From NCBI GenBank assembly GCA_963920665.1, contig OY987265.1, forward strand, positions 23,875,001 through 23,939,000: a stretch of 64,000 nt of DNA, written 5' to 3'. Shown here one piece after another: positions 35,849 to 47,173 of this stretch (position 1 is its first letter; each line of letters begins with the position of its first letter). A program made the translations under genes and the position numbers. The notes beneath the pieces were generated by a model. The model searched no databases and had not been told where the DNA came from. It worked only from the letters and a program-made list of their open reading frames with translations. This DNA is from Straminergon stramineum. Lineage: Eukaryota > Streptophyta > Bryopsida > Hypnales > Calliergonaceae.

Positions 35849-37400
35849 AGTAAGTTAGCAAAGCCTTCAAACTCAAGCTTGGAGAAATTAGTACTACGCA
35901 CACTCAAGATGCAAGGGACCCATAAAGACCTCGCAAGCTTGAAAAACAACAACGGCAAAAAGTGCCCAAAAAACACCGTTGCAAAACTTGTGATTAAAAT
36001 GCCACAATTTCCAACACAAATTAGATCCAATGGACCCAATTACACAAAGGAGGTGGTGAGAGAGGAGAAGGGGTGCCCTTTTATACTCTTTCATGGGCCT
36101 CCACCTCTCCTCGTTCATCTAAGTTAACCTTATCTTCATGGATTTTCATCGAAAACTCAAGGCTTTCATCCTATGCTAGCCTACTAAGTTCACTTTGGGA
36201 GATTAACTCCAAATCACAAACGGATTGCACCATTGGCTTCAGAAGGCCATTTTCAGTGCAAGAGAACCCCCTCCCCCTCTTCTATCAACAAAATCGCAAC
36301 AAAACCTAGAGCTGACTTTACGCTAAAAAATAGGAAAAATCCCAACTTTAGAAGGTTGACTTTTCTAGCAAAGTAACTAGCCTAGCCCCCTAGTTAGGTA
36401 CGAGGGAGTGAGAAAAGACCTATCTTGGGCCCCATTCTTCTTTCGTATGCTCCTACTCTGCCAGTCAAACCCATCGTGGACTTTAAATTTCATTAATTGT
36501 CGGGGAATTTGGCAGGTTCGAGTACTTCTGACTATTGGAATGTCTTGAAACTTGTTGGGGAAACTTATTAATACAAAAGAAGTTATGCTAATTTTTAGTG
36601 GGAATTTACCGCCACCTAGGGGATTTCTAGGAATTTTCCATTGTAAGTTTGGGCAATTGACCATCCAGAAAGACATCTTCTAACCATTAGAAAATTCCAA
36701 AACTTTTTGTGGAACCTCTCATGGGATCCCACGACACATGTGTAGGCTCATATTTTTATTCTACATATTGGCCTAGGGGAGACAAAATCCACCTCCTTGT
36801 TTAATTATCGGTGGCTAGGGAATCTTTTACACCATCGGGAATCTAGGCGAATTGACTTCACCGTTGGTTCCCAAGCAAGGTTTTAAACCCAAGTCACCCT
36901 TCTTCGACCTGAGATTTTTTTATGGTCCTGTCTTGGTATTTTCAACATTTGCAAGTCAACAATTAGGGTTCCACTATTTCGTGGATGAAATGAGGAAATT
37001 GGAACCTATCTTTGAGAACTCATTCCTATGCCCTACCAGGATCCCCTCAACAAATTCTAGCCTAGAGATGTCCTCTCCATGTGTGGTTTTGAGCTTAATA
37101 CACCCATCACTCATAATGGACCAATTTGCCACGATTAGTTGGGTCCTAACCTATTTATAGCTCGTGCTTGGGCCAATCTAGTTATAAGATTCTAAAATTA
37201 GACCAAATACTGTATTGGAATGTGACACTTCTATTTTGGTTCTACACTCTTTGGGGGGCTTTTTGTATATAAAAGTGCATTTAAAATGACAAAATACCGG
37301 AAAAAAAAAGTAAGCCCCTAGTGACAAATTAGAGGCTTACAACATCCCAAAATAGGATTCATTTAGTCAAACCCCAGAAGCTGGTTGTGCTCGCAATTTA
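35849..37400 (-). mobile_element. Large LTR retroelement, copy 2 (U3 and promoter), minus strand
   Basis: This matches 20.2-21.7 kb in reverse: a ccccccaaagagtgtagaa block (37,250), atttctaggaatttt (36,628), and a TATA box on the minus strand (36,079-36,085) before gggcaccccttctcctctc. It continues on the minus strand into the palindrome, and the U5-like part resumes at 32,542. Frames at 35.77-36.13 kb are LTR leader sequence, not genes. Confidence 0.6.
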
Positions 37401-40400
37401 CTAAAGGTGGGTAAATTGGCACTCATAGACCCCCCAAGAGAAGTGGGACTTAGTGCCAAGGGACTCCCCATAAGTCCCCGGTTGTGCTAGTTTGAAAACC
37501 GGTTGGACATGGGTTTCAAGCCGGGTGGAAGGTCTAAAAAATTTGGATAGGTTTTGTAGCAGGTAGGTTATAGGGCACCAACATTTTGTAAAAAATGTTG
37601 GGGATTTAGTGTTAAGAAGGTGCACCTTCACCCCATTTTCAATCTTCAAAGAATGAAGACGTGACACTCTCTTATTGGCTCTACATGGCTTGCAAAGGTC
37701 TCATTCTCTAAGGATTGAGAATGACCATTCTTCTCTTCTGGAGATGAAAAATGGACATGAAGAAGATTTCACTAAAGAATTTTTTACTTCTCTTTCTCCT
37801 TACTTTCACCTTGCCTACCACATTTGAGTATTTGTACATTTCAAGTTCTACTCTCACATTCTTCATCATGTATTCCGCTTACTATTGCATCTTTCATCAT
37901 GCCTATGTATGTATATGTATATGTATACTTTTGGTGATTTTGGGAGTAAATTATAAAAATCATAAATATATGGAATCATATATTTTAGTCCATAATATTT
38001 CACAAAATCCAATTTTCAAATTCGTGAAATTCTCACCTAAAATTTCTAACTAAAATTTTCATTCTACTTACTAAAGAGTCTTAAAAAAATTTACTTGTAT
38101 TAAAAGTTTTTTTCACTAATAAAGTTGATTAAATTCTTAAGAAGTCAAAAATTGTTTAAGAAATTTTAAAATTTTATTTTAACCAAGTGTACTTATCCTG
38201 CAACATATCCAAATTTGATTGAAAATCTCTAATTACTCAATTAGCTATGGCATTTTTTGTAAGTGTATGAAACATTTTGAAAGTCACTATACACCTAATT
38301 GTCTTAAATCAACTCCTACAAATTCTTGCCTAAAATGTATTGCCACTATTCATAAGAAAATAGGATTATTTTTATAAGTACACCTATTTCTACCACTCCA
38401 AATTCATAATATATTCACATAGTGTCTAAAAAATGCATGACTTTATAGAATATACATTTGACTTACAACAAGATCCAACAAAAAAATAAATAGGAACAAT
38501 GCCCAATTGGTTATTTGGACAGCATTAGGGGTAGTAACCTTGACTTTGTTCCTTAACACAATCTCAATCAATACACCCAATTTCAACATCCAGAACCCCC
38601 ATTTTTTTTAAAATTTTATGAATTATACTATTTCTACATAATAATTGGTTTATGAATATATATATATATGAAAAATTTGTGAACAAATTTTTTTTAGAAG
38701 AAAAATCTTATTATGAAGAAAAAAATCAAATCTACAAATAGTTCAATTTCAATTTGTCATGAATCACAAATTTAGATAAAGGATGCTAGTGAGAAGGGGG
38801 GTGATACTTGACATGTGTTTGGTCTTTCCACTTAACATTGGAGTATAAAGAACCATGATAAACTAACTTCCTATTCTTGAAAGATTAATACTCTTCTATA
38901 ATATGAACATTGTGAAGCTATCAATTGGTTTCACTTTTCATACTCCATCATGGCTTTAGATGCTTAGGTAGGTGTATCTTATTGCTTTGATGGCCTATTT
39001 GATATACAAAATATGATGGCATGAAGAATCAAAACCTGAATGGAAATGACTCTTTGATGTGTTCCAATTAGATCCATTAGCCTTAAAGTGTTCTTAAAGA
39101 GTTCACAATATGATAAATGGAGTTACCTTAATTTGAAGGCTCTAAGAACTTTGGGACCATGTAGATTCTAAGTCATGACTTATCCCCCTACTTACCTTAC
39201 CAATTATCCTATTTCAATCATTATCATGTTGAAGAGACATATATCTTTTGTTTCCTTTTATTGAAGCTTCTAAGTAGTAGAAAAGAAACATAGGTTTTAC
39301 ATTCAATTCTAGATTCCTCTAATTTTAAATAAGGTGCTCTACTTCACATCCAAAACAAACTAATTTTAAACATTATAATTGTAAGAAAACCTTCTCAATG
39401 ACAAGGAGAACTTGTACATGGCCTTCCAAGACTCAAGTTGCAATGGATTAGATTAAGATCATGAAAGGAAGGAGGAAAAGATCCAACTCTTCAATTGATT
39501 GAAGCTAAGTCATGTCAAGGTTGCAAAAAGGGACAATTATTATTCATTTGTAAAATGAATTGAAAGCATTTCTATTTAATTGCAAAAATACAACCTTCTT
39601 ATAATGTGGGCTCCTAAAAAATAAAGTACTCCACGAAATAGAATAGGATAATACCAAACTTTCAGAAACTGCAACTTGTTTCAAGGTAGTGCCTACAAAA
39701 ATTTGGATTCTTGCCCCAAAATGAAGTGAACCTCACTATCCTCAACACTTGCGTGGAGCAAGGAATCCTCAAAGTACGAAGTCACTGGCAATGTTTAGAG
39801 CTTGCAAATCCACTGCTGATACTGACAGTGAAATTAGATTGAGCTTTGCTATTGAAATTACCTTTAGAAAGCACTGTAAACTAATTTGTAAAATCACCAA
39901 AGTATTAGTTCTAAGACCGTTGCAAATCTCCATCTAAAAAACACTGCGTATATTTTGTCAAATCCGTTGAATCTGCAAGGGCAAACACAAGAATGATTGA
40001 TGCATAACTCTAATAAAACAATTCATTTGCAAAAAGTTGTGTCGTAGTGACATTGCATAGAAGTTGCAAATGTGCTGCACGTTGAACATAAATCACAACA
40101 AGATCATTGCTAGGATTTTTTTCCGACATTTGAAACGCCATTGTAAAGACTCTTACAATCCTTGCCATCTTTGCCAAGTGAGTTAACCTTGGTAGATACC
40201 ATAGTTGCATCCCCAGAGCTCTGAAAACAAATAGAAAGGAAAAAAACTAGACATGGATACCTCTAATTTCATGTATAAAATGCAAATGCTCATCACTATA
40301 AATTCTTAGAACTGTAAGTGGTTGACAACAGCAGAAAGGACTTCACTATAACATAAGTTGCAGAAACATTCATGGTGCCTGGTAGTTTTTCCTGAAGATG

Positions 40401-40870
40401 TTTACATTGGATGGATACAACTAAAACAGGATAATTTGTGTAGTGTCATACCAATTCAATTTGTTCTAATTATAATCACGGAAAAACTCATTGAATCCTG
40501 TAGAACAGAGAAGATGCGTAATTGCATAACTTGAACTATTTAGTTACTTATTCAGCACTTACATTTAGACGAGTCCTCGCAGGAGCATTGGAAGGGCTCA
40601 TTATTGGAAACATAAACCCTAATGGACAATCCCTGACCACGAAAGTCTCCGAATTCCAGGCAATGATCTGATTACGCAACACTAAGATACTAGACCACCA
40701 ACCTGACCATTTATCGAAACACAACATCCATTTAAAAAATTCAATTACAAAATTAAAGACACAAGAGAGAAACGGAAAATAAAACTGAACCATTAATTGA
40801 ATGCAATCAATGCTCAACTGACAATTAAAGTCGCACAATTCGAGATTGGCGATGTAGATTACCTTCCTGA
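37401..40870. other. Intergenic, no gene seen
   Basis: This is AT-rich, with a TA run at 38,658-38,669. A 100-codon hydrophobic frame at 37,751-38,053 lacks any family motif. From about 39,700 GC content rises slightly, and there may be untranslated or non-coding transcript sequence behind the Mpv17-type gene. A 66-codon minus frame at 40,010-40,210 is unrecognised. Confidence 0.4.
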
Positions 40871-41560
40871 ATAATGGTACACTCAACTTCTTCTGCCCCA
40901 AAGCTACCCTAAGAATCCCGACAACATAGTTCTCCAAATTGCGGAGAATTTTTGCATTGAATTGTACGAGGATCAAAGACGAGACATGAAACCTAAAAAC
41001 TGTGTAACAATCATGTTGCGAATCCCAACGGTCGCGCTTCCACGGCGCTTCGCCAGCTACAAATATGTGCTATCTCTCAACACTCAACTCCTGTCCCAGG
41101 GCTACCCTAAAACCTCCTACAAAAGTACAAAACCTAAATTTCCATTTACGGAGAATTCTTGCAATGAATTGAACGAGGATCGAAGACCAGATATGAAACC
41201 TCAAAAAAATGCGTAACTATCATATGTCGAATTCCAATGGTTGTGGCATCATCGACGAATGCCAAACACTGCCCTAAACTTCGCATAGTCCCGGTGCTTC
41301 GCCCGCCACAGAAATGCGCTACATATCAACACTCAACTCCTATCCCATAGCTAACCTAAAAACCCTTACGAAACCTAATTTTCCAATTGCGGAGAGTTTT
41401 TGTATTAAATTGTGCAAGAATCACAGACCCGACAAGAATTGCAGCACTGCTGAACCTATCAAGTGGCCGACTCCGACGATTTCGTCGTCACCAGCGACGT
41501 CAAATACTTTTTCCACGGCGCATCATCCTGATACTTCACCCACGACAGAAACGCGCTATC
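40870..41560 (-). repeat. Tandem partial duplications of the Mpv17-type gene 3' end
   Basis: Diverged units are aligned by the anchor gcggaga(a/g) at 40,941, 41,148 and 41,389 (207 and 241 bases apart). Each contains a cttccacggcgcttcgcc...acagaaatgcgctat block near 41,040 and 41,290. The same block occurs in the coding sequence at about 41,514-41,565, where it encodes the C-terminal DSAFLSWVKYQDDAPWKK segment on the minus strand. The copies have lost the frame (for example a TAG replaces the CTG-TCG region). So the last stretch of the gene plus its 3' flank was duplicated in tandem and then decayed. Confidence 0.6.
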
Positions 41561-42148
41561 AACCAAGCAAAACACGTTCACGAACAGCAGCTGATGCCTC
41601 ACGGGCACCAATCTAAAATTCGCCACCTGCACAAATCCCCACCCGACTCCCTCCGTCATGTACGTCGGAATGAAATCCCTCTCCACGTCGCGCTTCACTT
41701 TCTCCCAGGGCTTCCCGGACATCAAGCCCATGTACGTAAAAAAAGCCAGCAGGTGAATGGGTCCGAAGAGCAGGCAATCACACGCCACTTTCGTGGCGAT
41801 GAAGCGCACGGAGTTCGCGCGGAGCTTCAGGCCGTGGATGACGAACCGCTCCAACCCCTCGTACCACAAATGCCCCACGGGGCCGACGAAGCCCACGCCG
41901 AAGGAGCTCGCGAGTGCCACTTGCTTCCAATTGGTAGTGTCGGAGACTGTTGTCTCTGCGGTTCTGTTGGTTTCTGGGGAATTTGAAACGCGATTGCGCT
42001 CGATTCTGCGACTGATAGACTGTGCGGCGTAATCGCCCGTTGCCCATAAAATTCCGGAAGTGATCATTTGCGTGCGGACGGGTTGTTGCGCGAGCTTCCC
42101 TTGGTACCAGCCCCAGGCGCCGCTCAATCGGCCCAACACGCCCGCCAT
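41459..42148 (-). CDS. Mpv17/PMP22-family membrane protein, single exon
   Basis: The product is 229 residues, the usual size for the family. Start chosen: ATG at 42,146-42,148 (MAGVLGRLSG), because family members begin shortly before the WYQGKL motif (residues 14-19). The frame stays open 111 codons upstream, but that part includes a poly-Phe run from an A tract and is not protein-like. The N-terminal part has the family's first motif (QQPVRTQMITSGILWATGD). After a polar linker (about 47-74) come the conserved GPVGHLWYEGLE (89-100), ATKVACDCLLFGP (118-130) and FFTYMGLMSG. The signature W-x3-Q-x2-NF-x2-VP is at 170-182, followed by FCLVDSAFLSW. About four membrane segments are expected. Relatives sit in the mitochondrial inner membrane or the peroxisomal membrane and are thought to form channels; the location is not decidable from sequence. 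Plant relatives of the At2g14860/At4g33905 type look closest, from memory. Confidence 0.9.
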   Translation of the reverse strand: MAGVLGRLSGAWGWYQGKLAQQPVRTQMITSGILWATGDYAAQSISRRIERNRVSNSPETNRTAETTVSDTTNWKQVALASSFGVGFVGPVGHLWYEGLERFVIHGLKLRANSVRFIATKVACDCLLFGPIHLLAFFTYMGLMSGKPWEKVKRDVERDFIPTYMTEGVGWGFVQVANFRLVPVRHQLLFVNVFCLVDSAFLSWVKYQDDAPWKKYLTSLVTTKSSESAT

Positions 42149-42292
42149 TGCGACGAAACCCAATTCGGAAATGAACAAGAAAATGCGGCTTGAAGGTGGA
42201 AGAAGAGCAATGTGACGGCGGCAGTCGTGGTGCTGTTGCGGCGTGTCAATCACAGGAAAGTGAAAGTGGAGGAGCAGCAATTGGGGGAGGGA

Positions 42293-42298
42293 CACGTG
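42293..42298. promoter_or_regulatory. G-box hexamer upstream of the Mpv17-type gene
   Basis: CACGTG within gacacgtggg, 145 bases upstream of the start codon. G-boxes are bound by plant bZIP and bHLH factors. A function here is inferred from position only. Confidence 0.4.
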
Positions 42299-42481
42299 GG
42301 CAGCGCGATGGGGGGGAGGAACGTCGACAGTTTTCAGCAGTTTCCAGCAGATGGGTTCTGGCCACAACGACCGGGAAGAGCCGGCGACCGGGAAGAACCG
42401 GCAGTTGAGCCGGTTCGTTTTCCCAATTCCCCCCCCCTCAAAAAAAAAAAAAAAAAATTCTATTTGGGGGAAATTGTACAT

Positions 42482-42711
42482 TTAACCCTTGAACGATGCG
42501 GCGGACAATCATTGTCCGATGAATGACAAGGAATTCTCCTGTGTAGGACAGAATTGCAACTATTTATCCTTGGAATTAGGGGTGGAAAGGAAAGATCTTC
42601 TACAATAGTTTGACTCCCAATGAGTATTTCTGGTTTTTCTAAAGTGGATGATGTCACACGGTTCCAAAATGCCTAATTTCCACGGTCAACAACTGAGTGT
42701 TCAAGGGTTAA
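42482..42711 (+). mobile_element. 230-bp MITE, family A copy 1
   Basis: It begins TTAACCCTTGAAC and ends GTTCAAGGGTTAA, a 13-bp perfect terminal inverted repeat. The internal sequence (caaggaattctcct, tgcaactattta, ccaatgagtattt, gatgatgtcacac) is shared with copies at 42,776 and 62,362. It lies about 330 bases upstream of the Mpv17-type start codon. The TTA/TAA ends would fit a PIF/Harbinger-like 3-bp target, but the superfamily is not proven. Confidence 0.85.
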
Positions 42712-42775
42712 GTAAAGCTCAACTGACTAGGGGTTTTAAGGGGACCCATACTAATTAATTGACATTTCACACTAT

Positions 42776-43005
42776 TTAACCCCTAAATAACACGACAAAC
42801 GTTTTTTGTCCGACGAACATCAAGGAATTCTCCTTTGTAGGACAGAATTGCAACTATTCATCTTTGGAATTAGAGGTGGAAAGGGGAGATCTTCTATAGT
42901 AGTTTGACTCCCAATGAGTATTTTTGATTTTTCTAAAGTGGATGATGTCACACAGTTCCAAAATGCCTAATTTCCATGGTCACCAACCCATCGTTCAAGG
43001 GATAA
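42776..43005 (+). mobile_element. 230-bp MITE, family A copy 2
   Basis: It has the same length and orientation as copy 1, 64 bases further along. The left end is diverged (TTAACCCCTAAATAAC) and the right end is CGTTCAAGGGATAA. Internal similarity to copy 1 is high by eye. Confidence 0.85.
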
Positions 43006-43325
43006 ATATCTACCTTTATTGTACATGAGTAGTTATAGAAGTGTCTCAAGGATGTACATCATGTTTCAAACATCTACAGTTTTCCACAATCAATCTCTTT
43101 AATTTTTTGGTCTTCTTAATATCCCTATTCAATCTACAAGGAATAGCCCAAGATTATCAATGAAAAATCATTTCCTACTAGAAAACTACAAATTCAAATA
43201 GGTTTGGCTCAAATTTCTTCACTAATATTAGGCCACAGAATGCCCCCTTCCCACTTGCAGTTATAGAGCGACAAATAATGATAGAGAGCAATGCTACAAA
43301 GGGCCAATTTTCCACTTGTAGTAAG

Positions 43326-43640
43326 GTAAGAGGTCCATAAAGCACTCAAGTTTTAAAAGCATCTATTTTTTGCAATGTACACTATTAGTGTACATTTTCC
43401 TTTCTCAATGCATGAATAGTATACATTTTAGGAGTTGGATGCTCTTAGTGACCATTATGTCTTCCAACTTCAAAAATTCATAATTAATTCCATAAAGCTC
43501 CAAAAAATAATATGAAACAACTGGAATTAGATGCCAATTCCATTTGTCTTTCAAGGAAAATTTCTGAATTTTTTATGAGAAGTCTCACCTCCCCAAATTA
43601 ATTTCCATGCTCTTAAATGGGCGCTTTATGGACCTCCTAC
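43326..43640. mobile_element. MITE-like inverted-repeat element, family B
   Basis: The left end gtaagaggtccataaagcac is mirrored by gcgctttatggacctcctac at the right end, about 20 bp with a few mismatches. Internally a gtacactattagtgtac palindrome is near 43,380. The right third recurs in reverse at 57,918-58,060. No clear target duplication. Confidence 0.65.
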
Positions 43641-46270
43641 TTTATTATGTATTTCAATTTTTGAGTTGGTTGCCAAGTTAGCAAGCTCTATTATTACACT
43701 AGAATTATATAACTAACTCCAACTCTTTGTAAAGTTGGCGAAACTTAAAAGCATGTTCATATTGTGTCCAATAAGTAACCACATGTGATTATAACACTAG
43801 TACCACAATTTGCATAGTGATAACCTTAGTGTTATGCATGTAACTCATAAAATCTTCCTTATGAAGATCTCATGAATTTAGGATGAGTACTATGGAACAT
43901 ATACATAATCGGTTGAATACATAGATTAGCACTCACTTAAAAATTGTTTGATTGGTAGGAATGAAATTAGTTTTGCATACATGTTATCCCGCAGGTAGGT
44001 GTTATAAAGCACTCTTGACTTGTTGCCCAAATGTGAACACAAAATATTATATGACTTCAACTCCAACATTGAATCCAGATTGCTTAAGTAGCCATGTCTA
44101 AATACATTCAAGTTTTCCTACAATATCTAATATTGTTGCATAATACTCTTTTACATAGGACCAAATGTGAAGAGGACATTATAATATTGCTAAAGTAGCA
44201 ACACCTAAATGTGACACTTTTTTTAATCCCACTACCTCAAAGGTTGAATGACCAAAAACATTTAATGAGGTTATTTAAATGCAAGTTCAAGAGAAATGCA
44301 ACCTATTGCTTTGTAATTTTCCAATACTCCAATACTATTTTACAAATTGTGAATATATGGTAGCCTATACATAATACCAAACTCACCTTGAATTGACACC
44401 CTTGAAGCACAAAATGCCTCAACTTTCATTGGTTATTTCAAAAAACTCCTCACCTCTTATTAGTTGCTATTGCAAAGTTGGGGTGGTTTTGAATCATGGA
44501 AGTATCCATTCAAGGCCATTTTTTAGGTTTCAAAGAACAAGACAGTGTTGCACTTAGGTGTTGCTCTCTTACCCTTGGAAGGACAATGCCCATGCCCATG
44601 TAATTGTTTCAATTTTTCTTGCTTTGTTTCCTCTATTTTACAACTAAGTTTGGGTGAGGTTTATTTTATTTTATTTCAACAAAGAAATCACATGCCTTGT
44701 ACGAGTGACAAAAGTTTCTAGATTTTTTAGTGATGATTTGAAATTATTGTGATTTTTTGAAGATAAAGTCAAATAAATTCATGACTAATATAAAATGAAC
44801 TCAAAAAATATGAATTTTTTTACCAGAAGTGTATATTCAGCAATGAAGAATATTATGATGTAATTCAATTTGGGGTGTCATTCTATAAATAAAAGTTCAA
44901 TCTACCATGGTAATTGGCCTAATTTTCAAGTTTTAATAAAATATTTAAATTTCCAATACATAATAAAAACTAGACTAGATTTTCTTCATTTTGGAATCAA
45001 ATTCAAAAAAGAATATTTTCAAGGGTGAAAATTTTGATCTCGTGCAAGGAGATAGAAATTATTAAATACACTAAAAAGGCCATCTATAGCACATACATCC
45101 GATTCCCACAAATAATTACAAGCCTTCTTTATTGATATTTTTAGAACATGACAAGTGGAAAGCAAATGTGGACTACACACACAAAAATTGGATGGAAAAA
45201 ATTGATTTGCATCCTTCAACAAGCTTCTATTGTCATCCACAAGTTAGGATTTAGTTTTTTTAGGCTGGCATTCCAAGATTAACCAATATGAGGGGGGCCC
45301 TTTTCTCATTCCCTAAAAGGAAGGTGACTTCCCCCAACATTGGCCAACACTTTTTGTAGACCAATGAAGACATCTCATGTATATGGAAGGCCCATTTAAT
45401 AGGTATTGAGAAAAACATTATACACTTCTAGGCAAAGGAACATAAGAACTAGTTAAGCACTGTTATGCACTCATCTAATCATGAGGTCTTTTCACCTTAG
45501 GGTTGAAATCACAAGAACTTATTATTTCACATTAGATGATCAAATTTGAAAAAAAAATGATTTTGTATTTGGAATTGGAGACCCCAAAGTAGCTAGTGAG
45601 AGTTACAAAATTCCAAAATTCATAGTCCGAGTAGGTGTAATTTCTTACATTTATCTCATTTCATCCCTCCAACGTGAAAAGACTGCAAGTCTACCACATG
45701 AACTCTAGCCCTAGTCATTTTTTCTTAGATAAGCTTCCTTGTCATTGTCACATGACATTCATATGATTTTAGGTGAATGAACTTCAATATTATTCTACAT
45801 GTGACCTCCATGTGAACTTCATATGATCTGAAATTTCATTAACTTTTTATAATTATAACTTCATGAAATGTTGCAATTCAAGAAAGTGTTTCAACTCTTT
45901 CTTAAAATAATTTTTTTCAAAGTTTCAATTTTTCAAATTTTGAGAATCTTCATAAATTGTAACTATAGAAGTTGTAACTTTTAAAAACTTTTGAAACTCA
46001 TATGAAAGTTGCATCTAATGCAATATTGCATGAAAGTCATATCAATGGTATATGACAATAACAAAGGGGTTTCTTTGAGATGAGAGGTCAACATTACTAC
46101 CAAAGCAATGAAGTTCATTACATAAGTTTCTAAACACTAATTATTGATTATTATGGTGATTTTTAGTGTTTAGGTAGGTTCATACTGAAAAAATCAATAC
46201 ATTAGTGTCAATATAATACCAAATTAGTGATTTTAACCTTGGAGCGCTTTGATGTCCAAAATGTAGACGA
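43641..46270. other. Intergenic, no firm gene
   Basis: This is AT-rich. A 73-codon minus frame at 45,019-45,240 (MDDNRSLLKDANQFFPSNF..., several Cys) reads like protein and could be a transposon-gene fragment, but I do not recognise it. Confidence 0.3.
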
Positions 46271-46278
46271 CAAACAAA

Positions 46279-46767
46279 TTGAAACTGTTGTATTTTCTTA
46301 TTACTGCTTCGATGAAAGGTCATCTTAATATTTGGAGATACTTTATCAAGTTGTTGTCCTATCTAAGGGTTGGATTTGGTGTTACTAAAAGTACATATTT
46401 TTCTAAAATTACCAATGTGCAAGTATGTCAAGTGGTTGACAAAGCCAAAACTGCAGTGACTCTAGTTCAAAATGAGATTTGCCAAAATAAGGTCATAGAT
46501 TGTAGCAGCACAAGAATTTCAAAAAATCACAATGTAAATAGAAACTCAATTCAAATCCATTACCATAAATTTTACTCAAAAAATGATGATATTTTGTTTG
46601 TAATCATATTTAGATGGAATTTTGAAATTTCCCTTTTAAAATCTATAAAAAAAAGATTGATGATAGCATTGGTGAATCTAACCATACATATGGAATCTAC
46701 AACTCACAATCTACAACTTTTGTTTGTATATCAATTCCAAAATATGCTTCCAAATAGCACTTTATAA
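46279..46767 (+). CDS. Unrecognised 162-codon open frame, doubtful
   Basis: This is an ATG-started frame in AT-rich DNA, longer than most chance frames nearby. The product is basic with scattered hydrophobic stretches, and there is no motif, signal peptide or domain I can name. There are no obvious splice sites, promoter or related copy nearby. It may be a chance frame or a transposon relic. I give it no function. Confidence 0.15.
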   Translation: MKLLYFLITASMKGHLNIWRYFIKLLSYLRVGFGVTKSTYFSKITNVQVCQVVDKAKTAVTLVQNEICQNKVIDCSSTRISKNHNVNRNSIQIHYHKFYSKNDDILFVIIFRWNFEISLLKSIKKRLMIALVNLTIHMESTTHNLQLLFVYQFQNMLPNSTL

Positions 46768-46859
46768 TGATTTTAATCAAATTGTCAATTCTAGAGATGA
46801 CTTTGGACATTCCAAGATGAAGGGTGCTAGTATGTGAGTCCAAAAATGTGAGCTTGTGA

Positions 46860-47016
46860 GCATTGAGCCTACATTATAGGTACCTACAATAAAAATACCA
46901 CACACTATAGAAGGTGTATGTATCATAAACACCTATAATATGAATATTTGTAACATATATATCCTATAATCGTAGACGGTTTCTATGGTGTATACACCTA
47001 TAACATAGGTGTATAG
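46860..47016. repeat. Short TA-rich repeats with a palindromic tacacctataa motif
   Basis: Variants of acacctataata and ataggtgtat recur (near 46,910, 46,935, 46,995 and 47,005) in both orientations, directly left of the CACTA-type MITE. Confidence 0.4.
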
Positions 47017-47020
47017 TATT

Positions 47021-47170
47021 CACTAGTAGAAAAGTGTGTTGCCTTCAACAAAATCCAAGTGACACATTTTTCTGTTTTTTGCCCCCTTTCCAAATTTTGT
47101 GTTTTGGAGCAAAAAATGGAAAAATGCATCACTTGGATTTTGATGAAGGCAACGCACTTTTCTACTAATG
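47021..47170. mobile_element. CACTA-type MITE, 150 bp, with 3-bp target duplication
   Basis: It starts CACTAGTAGAAAAGTGTGTT and ends with the near-complement finishing TTTTCTACTAATG. The inverted ends pair over about 52 bp with few mismatches. It is flanked by ATT on both sides (47,018-47,020 and 47,171-47,173). CACTA ends with a 3-bp duplication are diagnostic of the CACTA (En/Spm) superfamily. It is too short to encode a transposase. Confidence 0.9.
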
Positions 47171-47173
47171 ATT

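Noticed and set aside
38658..38669. TA microsatellite
   Set aside because: Very short and ordinary in this AT-rich DNA.
42149..42481. 111-codon N-terminal extension of the Mpv17-type frame
   Set aside because: It contains a poly-Phe run from an A-rich tract, Pro/His-rich low-complexity sequence and the likely promoter. The family starts at the later Met.
41314..42526. Plus-strand frames opposite the Mpv17-type gene
   Set aside because: Antisense to a clearly recognised coding exon, with no family motif.
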